Shown one piece after another: positions 15,420-24,560 of a DNA stretch of 64,000 nt. The notes below the pieces were generated by a model. It had not been told where the DNA came from and did no database searches. It was given only the letters and a program-made list of their open reading frames with translations. The stretch comes from DASVXQ01 sp040414855 (GTDB lineage: Bacteria; Actinomycetota; CALGFH01), in assembly GCA_040414855.1 (NCBI GenBank), contig JBEDUQ010000304.1, forward strand, positions 1-64,000. The letters are read 5' to 3'. Positions within the stretch are counted from its first letter, which is position 1. Each line of letters begins with the position of its first letter. The position numbers and the translations under genes are program-made.

Positions 15420-17474
15420 TCAGTCCAGCTCGAACCCGCTCGGGTAGACCGCCGGCCTGCGCTCCGCCGGAAAGGCCGGCGGTGGGTCCGACGCCCGCGA
15501 GATCCCCGGCTGGGTCAGCAGCGCGGCCGGCAGCAGCACCAGCGCGGCCACGCCGCCGTAGCGGGAGTGGCGCATCTGGACCTTGATGCCGTGCCGCTCG
15601 GCGAGCCGGCCGACCACGAAGAACCCGAGCATCTTGGCGTTCGCGAGGTCGATGTCCGGCGCCTCGGCGAGCCGCTGGTTGACCTCATGGAACTGCTCGG
15701 TGCTCATGCCGATGCCCTGGTCCTGGACCTCCAACAGGTAGCTGGTCGGCAGCGCCTGCCCGGACACCATCGCCTGGGTCTCGGGCGCCGAGAACGAGAG
15801 CGCGTTCTCGAGCAGCTCGGCGAGCAGGCGGACGACGTCCGAGGCCGCGTGGCCGGCGACCATCGCCGGCTGGATCGGCAGCGTGGCGACCCGGCGGTGC
15901 TCCCTGACCTCGTCGACCGCCGACTTGACGACGTCGCCGACCGGGACCGGCCCGCGCCAGCGGCGCAACGGCTCGGCGCCCGACAGCACGATCAGGTTCT
16001 CGGCGTTGCGGCGCATGCGTCCGGCGAGGTGGTCGAGCTCGGAGACGTCGTCCATGGCCTCGCCGAGGTCGCGCCTGCCGAGGTCGCCGATCAGCTCCAA
16101 CTGCCGCTCGAGCATGCTCTGGGAGCGGCGGGCGAGGTTCAGGAACATGTCGCCGACGCTGCGGCGCAAGGCCGCCTCCCTGCCGGCGACCTGGAGCGCG
16201 ACCCGGTGAACCAGGCTGAACGCCTCGCCGAGCTGGCCGATCTCGTCGCGCGCGTGGGTGTCGATCGGCGTCGCCGAAGCGTTCTCCAGGTCGACGCTCT
16301 CGCCCTCCCGCAGGCGGTTCACCACGCCGGGCAGGCGGTCCTCGGCGACCTCGTGGGCGACGTCCTTGAGCCGGCCGAGGCGCACGATCAGCGAGCGGGC
16401 CACCACCAGCGACAGGCCGACGGCGAGCACGATCGCCGCGATCAGCAGCACGGTGTAGAGCAGCGCCCTGTGGTCGGCGTCCGCCTTGATCGAGGCGCTG
16501 GTGGCCACCACGTCGCCGCTGAGCCGCTGCTCGAGGCTCCGGAGCTGGTCGAGCTCGAGGCTGGTCGCCTGGAACCAGTCGCCCGCGTCCCCGTCGACGT
16601 GCCCGACCCCTCCCGTGTCGACCGCCTCCTCGCGGATGTGGTCGATGCGCGCGATCGCGGGGTTCTCGACGATGTGGCGGTAGACAGTGATCTCCGCCGG
16701 GGTGGCCGCGCTCTCGAACTGGGCGATGTAGATCACCTCGACCGCCCGCAGCGAGGTCAGCTTGCCGTACTGCCCGGGCCCGAAGGCATGCTTGGAAAGC
16801 ACGTCGTAGAGCAGCCCGCGCTGGTGGTCGGCGAATTCCTTGGCTCGCGCCAGCGCCACCGATGCCCGCACCGCCTCGATCAGGTGCGCGTCGTTGCTGC
16901 CGGGGGCGATTTCGTTATTGATGTCGAGCAGGTCGTTGATGGTGTCGGTGTACTGCTCGATCGCCTCGGGCGGGTCGTTGATGGGGCCGTGGTTCTCGTT
17001 GACGTTGAGCTGGCCCTCGATCTCGCCCTCGTCGATCTCGGGCTCGACCGCCTCGTCGCGGTTGATCGAGCCGGAGTCGATCGCCTTCCGCTGCACCGGC
17101 AGCTTGTCGAGCTCGCGCATGCCGTAGCCGACCCGGTCCCGGAGGCCCTGGTCACCGCCGAGGTCGAGGTTCAACGCGGCCGCCCGGTAGGTGGCCGCCA
17201 CCTGGTCGACCGTGTGGCGCTGCTGGTTGAGCTGGGTCGGCGTGTCGCGCCGCTCGCCCGCGACGTAGCTCGACGAGAGGCTGCGCTCGGCCTGCAGCTC
17301 ATGGATCAGCGGGGCGAGCTTGGCCGCGAAACGAGCCCGCTGGTTGACCTCCGCGGCCTTGCCGCTCTCCGCCAGACTCGACCGGATGACCACCGCGGCC
17401 AGCACGATCAGGGCGAGCAGCGGGCAGACCAAGGTGACGATGAGTTTGGAGCGAAGCGGTGCATTTCGCAGCAT
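15420..17474 (-). CDS. Nitrate/nitrite-sensor-type membrane histidine kinase
   Basis: 684 residues from the ATG at 17474 (AAGAGA upstream). One transmembrane helix near residues 12-32 is followed by an extracellular NIT-like helical domain (about 40-330). A second helix (TVLLIAAIVLAVGLSLVVAR), a HAMP segment and a kinase core come next. The core is of the Streptomyces conservon type: ELDHLAGRMRRNAENLIVLSG, the N-box LLAELLENALSFSAPET and the G-box DQGIGMS. The C-terminus is short and proline-rich. The usual partner genes (roadblock, DUF742, GTPase) are absent on both sides, so this is an orphan kinase. Confidence 0.8.
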   Translation of the reverse strand: MLRNAPLRSKLIVTLVCPLLALIVLAAVVIRSSLAESGKAAEVNQRARFAAKLAPLIHELQAERSLSSSYVAGERRDTPTQLNQQRHTVDQVAATYRAAALNLDLGGDQGLRDRVGYGMRELDKLPVQRKAIDSGSINRDEAVEPEIDEGEIEGQLNVNENHGPINDPPEAIEQYTDTINDLLDINNEIAPGSNDAHLIEAVRASVALARAKEFADHQRGLLYDVLSKHAFGPGQYGKLTSLRAVEVIYIAQFESAATPAEITVYRHIVENPAIARIDHIREEAVDTGGVGHVDGDAGDWFQATSLELDQLRSLEQRLSGDVVATSASIKADADHRALLYTVLLIAAIVLAVGLSLVVARSLIVRLGRLKDVAHEVAEDRLPGVVNRLREGESVDLENASATPIDTHARDEIGQLGEAFSLVHRVALQVAGREAALRRSVGDMFLNLARRSQSMLERQLELIGDLGRRDLGEAMDDVSELDHLAGRMRRNAENLIVLSGAEPLRRWRGPVPVGDVVKSAVDEVREHRRVATLPIQPAMVAGHAASDVVRLLAELLENALSFSAPETQAMVSGQALPTSYLLEVQDQGIGMSTEQFHEVNQRLAEAPDIDLANAKMLGFFVVGRLAERHGIKVQMRHSRYGGVAALVLLPAALLTQPGISRASDPPPAFPAERRPAVYPSGFELD

Positions 17475-17906
17475 TTGGCATCTCTTGTTCAGGCCGAATA
17501 CTCGGCTGACGGCGGTTTCCCCGATCCCCCGAGCTCCCCCTTTGCGCACCTACGGGAACATTGCGGACCGCTGGCGAAGTAGGTTACGAGATGCCGCTAA
17601 TTTGCGCGAAGATCGGTGGATGCCAACCAATCCGGTCAGCGTTTGGAGGCCTTTCCCCCTGGGCCTGGGGCGTTTCCCCTCAGGGTCTGGGGGCTTTTCG
17701 CGCCGCCGGTGGGCGGGCATCGCTGTATACCGCGAGCTGCATTCGAATGGCCCGAATCGATTGCCGCGCAATCGCGTCGAGATCGTTGTGCTATCGCCGC
17801 GTCATCATGGGAATCGCCGGGTTATGCGCGAAGTTATAGAGCGACCCGCCTCTGCACGTGCGCCGTGGAGGCGGTTGCCGCCGGGCCTGGCGACGCTCGC
17901 GGCCGC
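17475..17906. other. Gene-poor stretch with a 21-bp tandem repeat
   Basis: No convincing gene. Two imperfect 21-bp direct repeats at 17652-17672 and 17673-17693 each read TTTCCCC...CTGGGG and can fold as C-run/G-run hairpins. The rest is presumably the upstream region of the kinase gene. Confidence 0.4.
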
Positions 17907-18116
17907 CTATGCGGCTTCGGCCGCGGGGGCGGTCCTGGCTTCCGCCGCGGAGGCGCCGGTGACGGTCGGAGCCGGCGCGCCGTCGGCGGCCGGCTCGACC
18001 TGGGCCCGGTCGCGGTCGTCGCTCGGCACCTGGCCGGCCTCCACGACAACCGCATGCGGGCGGGGACGGACGCCGCCGCCCAGTCCGGGGACGACGTGAT
18101 GGTGAAGGAGCACCAT
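17907..18116 (-). CDS. Small hypothetical protein (69 aa)
   Basis: The ATG at 18116 is preceded by GAGGAGGT at a good distance, which is the main reason to take this frame as real; overlapping frames lack such a site. The protein starts MVLLHHHVVPGLGGG, continues with a basic/Val stretch (RPHAVVVEAG) and ends in an Ala/Glu/Pro-rich acidic tail. The His cluster HHH near the N-terminus could bind metal. No family is recognised. It is divergent from the MarR gene. Confidence 0.4.
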   Translation of the reverse strand: MVLLHHHVVPGLGGGVRPRPHAVVVEAGQVPSDDRDRAQVEPAADGAPAPTVTGASAAEARTAPAAEAA

Positions 18117-18235
18117 GGTGCGACCACCTCCTCGAGGTCTGGAGGGAGCCTGAATGGCTCGCGCTTCGATCATGTTAGCCCTCGATATGTTATGCATCAA
18201 CTTTCTACCCATGATCGGTCGATGGATCAGTTGTT

Positions 18236-18284
18236 GAACGCGCACCTATCGAGCTACCATCCGCATGTGAATGTGCGCTCGTTC
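18236..18284. promoter_or_regulatory. Candidate MarR operator (imperfect inverted repeat)
   Basis: GAACGCGCAC at 18236-18245 faces GTGCGCTCGTTC at 18273-18284 in the divergent region upstream of the MarR gene. The arms pair except for two extra bases in the right arm. Confidence 0.25.
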
Positions 18285-18316
18285 AGTGGCGCACCAGACG
18301 AACCGAGGTGAGATCG

Positions 18317-18781
18317 GTGTCGGGCCGGGAAAGGTCCAAGCAGCAGCTGGCGGGCGAGGTCATGGGCTCCCTGATGCGGCTGAACAAGGAGCGGATCCGC
18401 GCCAACGGCGCCCTCCTCCGGCCCCATGACCTGACGCCGCAGCAGGTCTGGCTGCTCGCCGAGCTGCCGCCCGAGGGCGGCGCGCCGATCGGCTCGCTCG
18501 CGGACGCGATGCAGTGCCACAGCTCCAACGTGACCGGCATGGTCGACCGGCTCGAGGCGCGCGGCCTGGTGCGCAGGCAGCCGGACGCCAGCGACCGCCG
18601 GGTCAAGCTGGTCGCGCTCACCCCCGAGGGCCTCTCGCTTCGCGGCGCGATGATCGAGATCGCGCGCCGGCCGCCCGACGTGCTGGTCGAGCGGCTGGAC
18701 GCCGAGCAGCTCCAGACCCTGAGCGACCTGCTCGCCAAGGCCTGCGCCGGCCTCGAGCCGCCCCCCGACCTCAAGGCCTGA
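18317..18781 (+). CDS. MarR-family transcriptional regulator
   Basis: 154 residues. The GTG at 18317 has GAGGTGA six bases upstream and is preferred to the in-frame GTG at 18308, which overlaps that site. The winged helix contains DLTPQQVWLLAELP, GSLADAMQCHSSNVTGMVDRL (recognition helix) and the wing RRQPDASDRRVKLVALTPEG. The dimerising helices are at both ends. The ligand is probably a small phenolic or oxidant, and the target is unknown. It is convergent with glyA and divergent from the 69-residue ORF. Confidence 0.85.
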   Translation: MSGRERSKQQLAGEVMGSLMRLNKERIRANGALLRPHDLTPQQVWLLAELPPEGGAPIGSLADAMQCHSSNVTGMVDRLEARGLVRRQPDASDRRVKLVALTPEGLSLRGAMIEIARRPPDVLVERLDAEQLQTLSDLLAKACAGLEPPPDLKA

Positions 18782-18861
18782 GGCCCAGGGTCGGGCCGAC
18801 CGCCGGGCCGCCGCCGAGCGACCGGGCCGGGACTGAACGCCCGGGGCCCGGGGCCTGACCC

Positions 18862-20355
18862 CTACAGGCTGATCCGCGGGTACAGCGGGTAGGCGGCCAG
18901 CAGGTCGGCCACCCGCTTGCGCGCGCCGTCCCTGACCGGCTCGGCGAGCTGGAAGCGCGCCTTCGAGGACGGGTCTGGCTCGGTCGCCGACAGCACCGCG
19001 TACATGATCGAGGCGATCTCGCGCATCTCCGGGGTGCCCATCCCCAGCGTGGTGGTCGCCGGCGTCCCGACGCGGACGCCGCTGGTGTACCAGGCTCCGT
19101 TGGGGTCGTAGGGGATCACGTTGCGGTTGGCGGTGACCCCGGCGTCGCGCAGGGCCGACTCGGCCTGGCGGCCGGTGAGCCCGAACGGGCGCACGTCGAT
19201 CAGCATAAGGTGGTTGTCGGTCCCCCCGGTGACCACCGCGCCGCCCTCGGACTGGAACGCTTCGGCCAGGGTGGCGGCGTTGTCGACCACCTGGCGGGCG
19301 TAGCCGGCGAACTCCGGCCGCGACGCCTCGTCGAGCGCGACCGCCTTGGCGGCCATCACGTGCGGCAGCGGGCCGCCCAGCACCAGCGGGCAACCGCGGT
19401 CGACGGTGGACGCGAACCGCTCCTCGCACAGCACCATCCCGCCGCGCGGACCGCGCAGGGTCTTGTGGGTCGTGGTGGTGGTGATGTGGGCGTGCTCGAC
19501 CGGGTTGAAGTCGCCGGTGAACACCTTGCCGGCCACCAGCCCGGCGAAGTGCGCCATGTCGACCATGAAGGTCGCCCCGACCTCGTCGGCGATCTCGCGG
19601 AAGATCCGGAAATTGATCTTGCGCGGGTAGGAGCTGTAGCCGGCCAGCAGGATCAGCGGGCGCACCTCTTCGGCGCGGGCGCGGACCACGTCGTAGTCGA
19701 TCAGGCCGGTCTGGGGGTCGACCGAGTAGTGGGCCAGGTCGAACAGCTTGCCCGAGACGTTCGGCCGAAAGCCGTGGGTGAGGTGCCCGCCGGCGTCCAG
19801 GGCCATGCCGAGCATCCGCTGGTTGCCGTACTCGCGCCGCAGCTTGGCCCACTCGCCCTCGTCGAGCGAGAGCAGGTCCTTGCGGCCGAGCCGCTCCAGC
19901 TCGGGTGCCTCGACGCGGTCGGTCAGGATCGACCAGAAGGCGACCAGGTTGGCGTCGATGCCGCTGTGCGGCTGGATGTAGGCGTGGTCGCTGCCGAACA
20001 GCTGGTTGGCGATCCCGGCGGCGCGACTCTCGATCGCGTCGACGTTCTCGCAACCGGCGTAGAAGCGGTGGCCGGGCGCTCCCTCGGCGTACTTGTCGCT
20101 GAGCCAGTTGCCCATCGCCAGCAGGACCGCCGGCGAGGCGTAGTTCTCGCTGGCGATAAGCTTCAGGTGGGAGCGCTGATCGGCGAGCTCCGACTCGATC
20201 AGGGCGGCGATCTCAGGCGCCACCCCGCCGACCACGTCGAGGATCGCGGCGTAGGCGACGCTCTCGAGACTGGCCTGGTCCGGCAGCTTGACGCCGAGGC
20301 CGCCCAGGTAGGAGGCGAGCCGGTTCGCCGGGGATCCTGCGGAGGGTGTGGTCAT
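18862..20355 (-). CDS. glyA: Serine hydroxymethyltransferase
   Basis: 497 residues, longer than the usual 415-435, with extra residues at the N-terminus and at the C-terminus. It is a PLP fold-type I enzyme converting serine and tetrahydrofolate to glycine and methylene-THF. Diagnostic segments are LIASENYASPAVLLAMG, YAEGAPGHRFYAG and the PLP-lysine block HITTTTTHKTLRGPRGG. The upstream region (20356-20593) has a small hairpin (GGGGA...TCCCC at 20464-20478), but no riboswitch could be recognised. Confidence 0.92.
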   Translation of the reverse strand: MTTPSAGSPANRLASYLGGLGVKLPDQASLESVAYAAILDVVGGVAPEIAALIESELADQRSHLKLIASENYASPAVLLAMGNWLSDKYAEGAPGHRFYAGCENVDAIESRAAGIANQLFGSDHAYIQPHSGIDANLVAFWSILTDRVEAPELERLGRKDLLSLDEGEWAKLRREYGNQRMLGMALDAGGHLTHGFRPNVSGKLFDLAHYSVDPQTGLIDYDVVRARAEEVRPLILLAGYSSYPRKINFRIFREIADEVGATFMVDMAHFAGLVAGKVFTGDFNPVEHAHITTTTTHKTLRGPRGGMVLCEERFASTVDRGCPLVLGGPLPHVMAAKAVALDEASRPEFAGYARQVVDNAATLAEAFQSEGGAVVTGGTDNHLMLIDVRPFGLTGRQAESALRDAGVTANRNVIPYDPNGAWYTSGVRVGTPATTTLGMGTPEMREIASIMYAVLSATEPDPSSKARFQLAEPVRDGARKRVADLLAAYPLYPRISL

Positions 20356-20593
20356 TGGCGGTCACGCGTCCTTCGTCCGTGGTTCGAGCCGCCGGCCGGC
20401 GGCTGGCCGTCGGGCGAGATCCTAATCCTCGACCTCGAAGGCGGGCATTGCGGAGCCGTCCGGGGAGTTGTTCCCCTAACAGATCCTGCCGAGTGGCTGA
20501 CCCCCTGACCTTCTCATACTCTTGGAACGGCCGGATGGGACCTTCAGCGGCCGGCGAGGACGATCCGAGGGACGAAGGAGCGTGGCGTTCGGA

Positions 20594-21688
20594 GTGAGCG
20601 ATCGCAGCGCCGGGAACGGCGGCCAGCCAGCGATGACCCCAGCCGGGCGGATGCTCGCGGCATGCAGGCGCGAGCAGGTCGACCGGACACCTGTCTGGTT
20701 CATGCGCCAGGCCGGCCGCTGTCTCGCCGATTACCGCAAGCTCCGCGAGCGGTACGACATCCTGACCATCACCCGGACCCCTGAGCTGTGCGCCCAGGTC
20801 ACCCGGATGCCGGTCGACGTGCTCGGGGTCGACGCCGCCGTGCTCTACGCCGACATCATGCTGCCGCTGTACGGCATGGGCGTGCCGTTCTCGATCGACC
20901 CGGGGATCGGCCCGATCATCCACGCGCCGGTGCGCGACCGGGCGGCGGTCGAGGGGCTCAGGGTGGTCGAGGCCGAGGAGGCGACCCCCGAGCTGTTCGA
21001 GACCATCCGGCTGCTGCGCGGCGACCTCGGCGAGCGGGCAGCGCTGATCGGCTTCGCCGGCGCCCCCTACACGGTGGCGTCGTACCTGATCGAGGGGAAG
21101 CCGTCCCGCGACCACGCCCGCGCCAAGAGCGTCATGTACGGCGACCCGGAGCTGTGGCGCCTGCTGATGGAGCGGCTCACCGAGGTCACCATCCGCTACC
21201 TGCGCGCCCAGGTCGCCGCCGGGGTCCAGGTGGTCCAGCTCTTCGACTCCTGGATGGGCGACCTCGGCCGGCGCGAGTACGAGCGCGAGGTGCTGCCGTG
21301 GACGCGCAGGATCTTCGAGGCGGTGGCGGCCACCGGCGTGCCGACCATCCACTTCGGGACCGGCACGGTCGGTCTGCTGGAGCAGATGGCCTCGGCCGGC
21401 AGCGACCTCGTCAGCGTCGACTGGCGGGTGCCGCTCGACGACGCCTGGCGGCGCATCGGCGCCGGCAAGGGCATCCAGGGCAACCTCGACCCGGCGGTCA
21501 TGCTCGCCCCGATGGAGGTCGTCGAGCGCGAGGCGGCCACGGTGCTGGCCGCCGCGGCCGGCCGCCCCGGGCACGTCTTCAACCTCGGCCACGGCGTGCT
21601 CCCCGACAGCCCGTCGGACAACCTGCGGCGGCTGGTCGACTACGTTCACGAGGAGACAGCCCGGGACCGGGCGGAGGTATCCGCATGA
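20594..21688 (+). CDS. hemE: Uroporphyrinogen decarboxylase
   Basis: 364 residues from the GTG at 20594. An AAGGAG at 20575-20580 could also serve the in-frame GTG at 20582, and an ATG at 20633 is possible. It carries PVWFMRQAGRCLADYRKLR (substrate-binding Arg region), LYADIMLPLYGMG with the catalytic Asp, and GFAGAPYTVASYLIEG. It decarboxylates uroporphyrinogen III to coproporphyrinogen III. Its stop overlaps the hemH start (ATGA), so the two form a heme operon. Confidence 0.93.
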   Translation: MSDRSAGNGGQPAMTPAGRMLAACRREQVDRTPVWFMRQAGRCLADYRKLRERYDILTITRTPELCAQVTRMPVDVLGVDAAVLYADIMLPLYGMGVPFSIDPGIGPIIHAPVRDRAAVEGLRVVEAEEATPELFETIRLLRGDLGERAALIGFAGAPYTVASYLIEGKPSRDHARAKSVMYGDPELWRLLMERLTEVTIRYLRAQVAAGVQVVQLFDSWMGDLGRREYEREVLPWTRRIFEAVAATGVPTIHFGTGTVGLLEQMASAGSDLVSVDWRVPLDDAWRRIGAGKGIQGNLDPAVMLAPMEVVEREAATVLAAAAGRPGHVFNLGHGVLPDSPSDNLRRLVDYVHEETARDRAEVSA

Positions 21689-22665
21689 CCACGAGCGCGA
21701 CCCCGCGCAACCCGACCGGCAACGGCGGCGAGCACCCCACCGGCGTGCTGCTGATGACCTACGGCACCCCGACCGACGCCGAGGGGATGCCCGCCTACCT
21801 GCTGAGCGTGCGCGGCGGCAGGCCGGCGAGCCCCGAGCTGACCGCCGAGTTCATCCGCCGCTACGAGCTGGTCGGCTGGTCCCCGCTGATCGAGATCACC
21901 AGGGACCAGGGCGCCGCGCTCCAACGCCTGCTCGACGAGGAGGAGGGGCCCGGCGCCTACCTGGTCGAGGTCGGCATGCTCCACTCCGAGCCCTCGATCG
22001 CCTTGGCGGTCCAGCGGCTGGCGACGGCGGGCGTCCGCGAGCTGATCGGGATCGTGCTGTCGCCGCAGTACTCGTCGATCATCATGGGCCGCTACAACCG
22101 GACCCTCACCGAGGCGGCCGAGGCACTCGGCCCCGAGGGTCGCGTGCGGATCGCCGGCGCCTGGCACGACCTGCCGTCGTTCGTCGACTCGCTGGCCGAG
22201 CGGACCACCGAGGCGCTCGCCGCCATGCCCGACGGGGGCCGCGGCGTCCCGGTGCTGATGACCGCGCACAGCCTGCCCAAGCCGGTGGTCGACCGCGAAC
22301 CGGGCTACGTGGTCCAGCTCAGCGACACCGCGGAGGCGATCGCCAAGCGGGTCGGGCTCGACCCCGAGCGCTGGCGCTTCGCCTACCAGAGCGCCGGCCA
22401 CACCCCCGAGGAGTGGCTGCGGCCGGACCTCAAGGAGCTGCTCCCAGGGCTCCGCGAGGCCGGCCACGAGGCCGTGCTGGTGGTGCCGGTCCAGTTCCTC
22501 GCCGACCACCTCGAGATCCTCTACGACCTGGACGTCGCCGCCAGGGAGGAGGCCGAGGAGTCCGGCATCGCCTTCCACCGCATCCAGCTTCCCAACACGC
22601 AACCCCAGTTCATCCGCGCGCTCGCCGACGTGGTCCACAGGGAGCGAGCCGAGACACCGAGCTGA
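21685..22665 (+). CDS. hemH: Ferrochelatase (coproporphyrin-type in this phylum)
   Basis: 326 residues. The ATG overlaps the hemE stop, with GGAGG eight bases upstream. It contains GVLLMTYGTPTDAEGMPAYL, the metal-binding MTAHSLPKPVV segment with its His, and VVPVQFLADHLEILYDLD with the catalytic Glu. In Actinomycetota the enzyme usually inserts iron into coproporphyrin III, with a downstream HemQ step. HemQ and the other heme genes are not in this window. Confidence 0.9.
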   Translation: MTTSATPRNPTGNGGEHPTGVLLMTYGTPTDAEGMPAYLLSVRGGRPASPELTAEFIRRYELVGWSPLIEITRDQGAALQRLLDEEEGPGAYLVEVGMLHSEPSIALAVQRLATAGVRELIGIVLSPQYSSIIMGRYNRTLTEAAEALGPEGRVRIAGAWHDLPSFVDSLAERTTEALAAMPDGGRGVPVLMTAHSLPKPVVDREPGYVVQLSDTAEAIAKRVGLDPERWRFAYQSAGHTPEEWLRPDLKELLPGLREAGHEAVLVVPVQFLADHLEILYDLDVAAREEAEESGIAFHRIQLPNTQPQFIRALADVVHRERAETPS

Positions 22666-22721
22666 TCGACGCCGGCTGCCGGCCTCGAGTCCGGCAAGTC
22701 GGCTTGAGTTTGGAGGTGGCC

Positions 22722-24554
22722 GTGAGCGCGGAGGCCGGTCCGCTCGGCCCAGGTGCCGCCGACCCGTCGCCGCTGGCGCTGCCGGGATCCGGCGCGTCCA
22801 GGCCGGCCGAGCGCGCGCCGTCCAGGCCGCTCGAGCGCGCGCCGTCCAGGTTGTCGCGCCCGCGGCTCCGCGGTCGCCGGGACGAGCCGCCCGAGGCGCT
22901 CGAGCCGTTGCTGCGGGCCCACCGCGCCGCGCACCCGAAGTCCGACCCGACCATGCTCCGCCGCGCCTACGAGGTCGCCGAGGAGCTCCACCGCGGCCAG
23001 CTCCGGCACAGCGGCGAGCCGTACATCACCCACCCGGTCGCGGTCGCCACCATGCTCGCCGAGCTCGGCGTCGACACCACCACCCTGGCCGCCGCGCTGC
23101 TGCACGACACCGTCGAGGACACCGTCTACACCCTGGAGCGGGCCCGCGAGGAGTTCGGCGACGAGGTGGCCCACCTGGTCGACGGCGTCACCAAGCTCGA
23201 CAAGATGCGCTTCGGCGAGGCGGCGGAGGCCGAGACCATCCGCAAGATGATCCTGGCGATGTCCCGCGACCTGCGGGTCCTGGTCATCAAGCTGGCCGAC
23301 CGCGTCCACAACATGCGCACGCTGCGCTTCCAGCCGAGGCACAAGCAGGAGCGGATCGCCAGGGCGACCCTGGACGTGCTGGTGCCGCTCGCCGACCGGC
23401 TCGGCATCCAGGTGTTCAAGCGGGAGCTCGAGGACCTCGCCTTCGCGACCCTGGAGCGCGAGGCGTACGCGGCCACCACCCGGATGGTGGCCGAGCGGGC
23501 CGGGGAGCGCGACGCCTACCTCGCGGAGGTGATCGCCAAGGTCGCGCCGGCGCTGCGCGAGGCCGGGGTGAAGGCGACCCTGAGCGCCAGGCCCAAGCAC
23601 CTGTTCTCGGTCCACCACATGCTGCTGGAGCGCGGCGAGGGCGAGATCGACTTCTACGACGTCGCCCGCCTGCTGGTGATCGTCTCCGGCGAGGCGTCGT
23701 CGTGCTACGTGGCCATGGGCGCGGTGCACAGCCGCTGGAAGCCGGTGCTCGGGCGCTTCAAGGACTTCATCGCCATGCCCAAGTTCAACCTCTACCAGAG
23801 CTTGCACACCACCGTGATCGGCCCGCACGACGAGCTGCTCCAGGTCCTGATCCGCACCGAGGAGATGCACCGCACCGCCGAGCACGGGATCGTCGCCTTC
23901 CTGGACCACAACAACGGCGGCAGGCACGCCAAGCGGCTGCGGAAGCCGCCGGGCGGGAGGCCGGACGAGCCGGAATGGCTGCGGCGCATGGTGAGCTGGC
24001 AGCGGGACGCGCCCGACCCTGGCCAGTTCCTCGAGTCGCTCCGCTACGACCTGAGCGATCACGAGGTCGTGCTGTTCACCCCAAAGGGCGACAGCATCAC
24101 CCTGCCCGAGGGCGCCACCCCGGTCGACTTCGCCTACGCCCTCGGCACCGACACCGGGCACCGCTGCGTCGGCGCGCGCGTCAACGGCCAGCTGGTGCCG
24201 CTGGCGAGCGCGCTGTCGGACGGCGACGTGGTCGAGGTGCTCACCACCTCGTCACGCGAGACCGGGCCGTCCAGGGACTGGCTGGAGTCGGTCAAGACCC
24301 CGCGGGCGCAGCTCAAGGTCAGGCAGTGGTTCACCGAGCAGCGCCGCGACCTCGCCATCGCGGCCGGCAAGCAGGCGGTCGGCTACGCCATGCGCGAGGC
24401 CGGCCGCGAGCTGGAGACCGCGATCGTCGACGGCTCCCTCGCCCGCACGGCGGCCGCGCTCCGCTACGCGGCGCTCGACGACCTCTTCGAGGCCGTCGGC
24501 GAGACCCTCGCCTCGCCCGCGTGGGTGGTCCAGCAGCTCCTCGGTACCCCTTGA
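22722..24554 (+). CDS. RSH-family protein: intact (p)ppGpp hydrolase domain, degenerate synthetase domain, no ACT domain
   Basis: 610 residues. GTG at 22722 with GGAGG five bases upstream; the frame before it is unrelated. The HD hydrolase domain is complete: YITHP (102-105), LLHDTVED with HD at 128-129, and IKLADRVHNMRTL with D193. The synthetase domain follows (290-390) with PKHLFSVHH and RFKDFIAMPKFNLYQSLHTT. Two positions differ from active enzymes: the Arg of the YDxxxxR segment is Leu318, and the catalytic Glu of ExQIRT is Gln374 (QVLIRT). A TGS domain lies around 445-505. The protein ends in helices without the zinc-finger and ACT domains. It is most likely a hydrolase. Confidence 0.85.
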   Translation: MSAEAGPLGPGAADPSPLALPGSGASRPAERAPSRPLERAPSRLSRPRLRGRRDEPPEALEPLLRAHRAAHPKSDPTMLRRAYEVAEELHRGQLRHSGEPYITHPVAVATMLAELGVDTTTLAAALLHDTVEDTVYTLERAREEFGDEVAHLVDGVTKLDKMRFGEAAEAETIRKMILAMSRDLRVLVIKLADRVHNMRTLRFQPRHKQERIARATLDVLVPLADRLGIQVFKRELEDLAFATLEREAYAATTRMVAERAGERDAYLAEVIAKVAPALREAGVKATLSARPKHLFSVHHMLLERGEGEIDFYDVARLLVIVSGEASSCYVAMGAVHSRWKPVLGRFKDFIAMPKFNLYQSLHTTVIGPHDELLQVLIRTEEMHRTAEHGIVAFLDHNNGGRHAKRLRKPPGGRPDEPEWLRRMVSWQRDAPDPGQFLESLRYDLSDHEVVLFTPKGDSITLPEGATPVDFAYALGTDTGHRCVGARVNGQLVPLASALSDGDVVEVLTTSSRETGPSRDWLESVKTPRAQLKVRQWFTEQRRDLAIAAGKQAVGYAMREAGRELETAIVDGSLARTAAALRYAALDDLFEAVGETLASPAWVVQQLLGTP

Positions 24555-24560
24555 TCGGCC

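Noticed and set aside
17616..18311. 231-residue plus-strand frame across the kinase-MarR gap
   Set aside because: No ribosome site and it runs through operator and repeat sequence. The minus-strand 69-residue frame has better start signals.
20356..20593. Riboswitch before glyA
   Set aside because: Only a small GGGGA/TCCCC hairpin was found. No glycine, THF or SAM/SAH riboswitch core was recognised.
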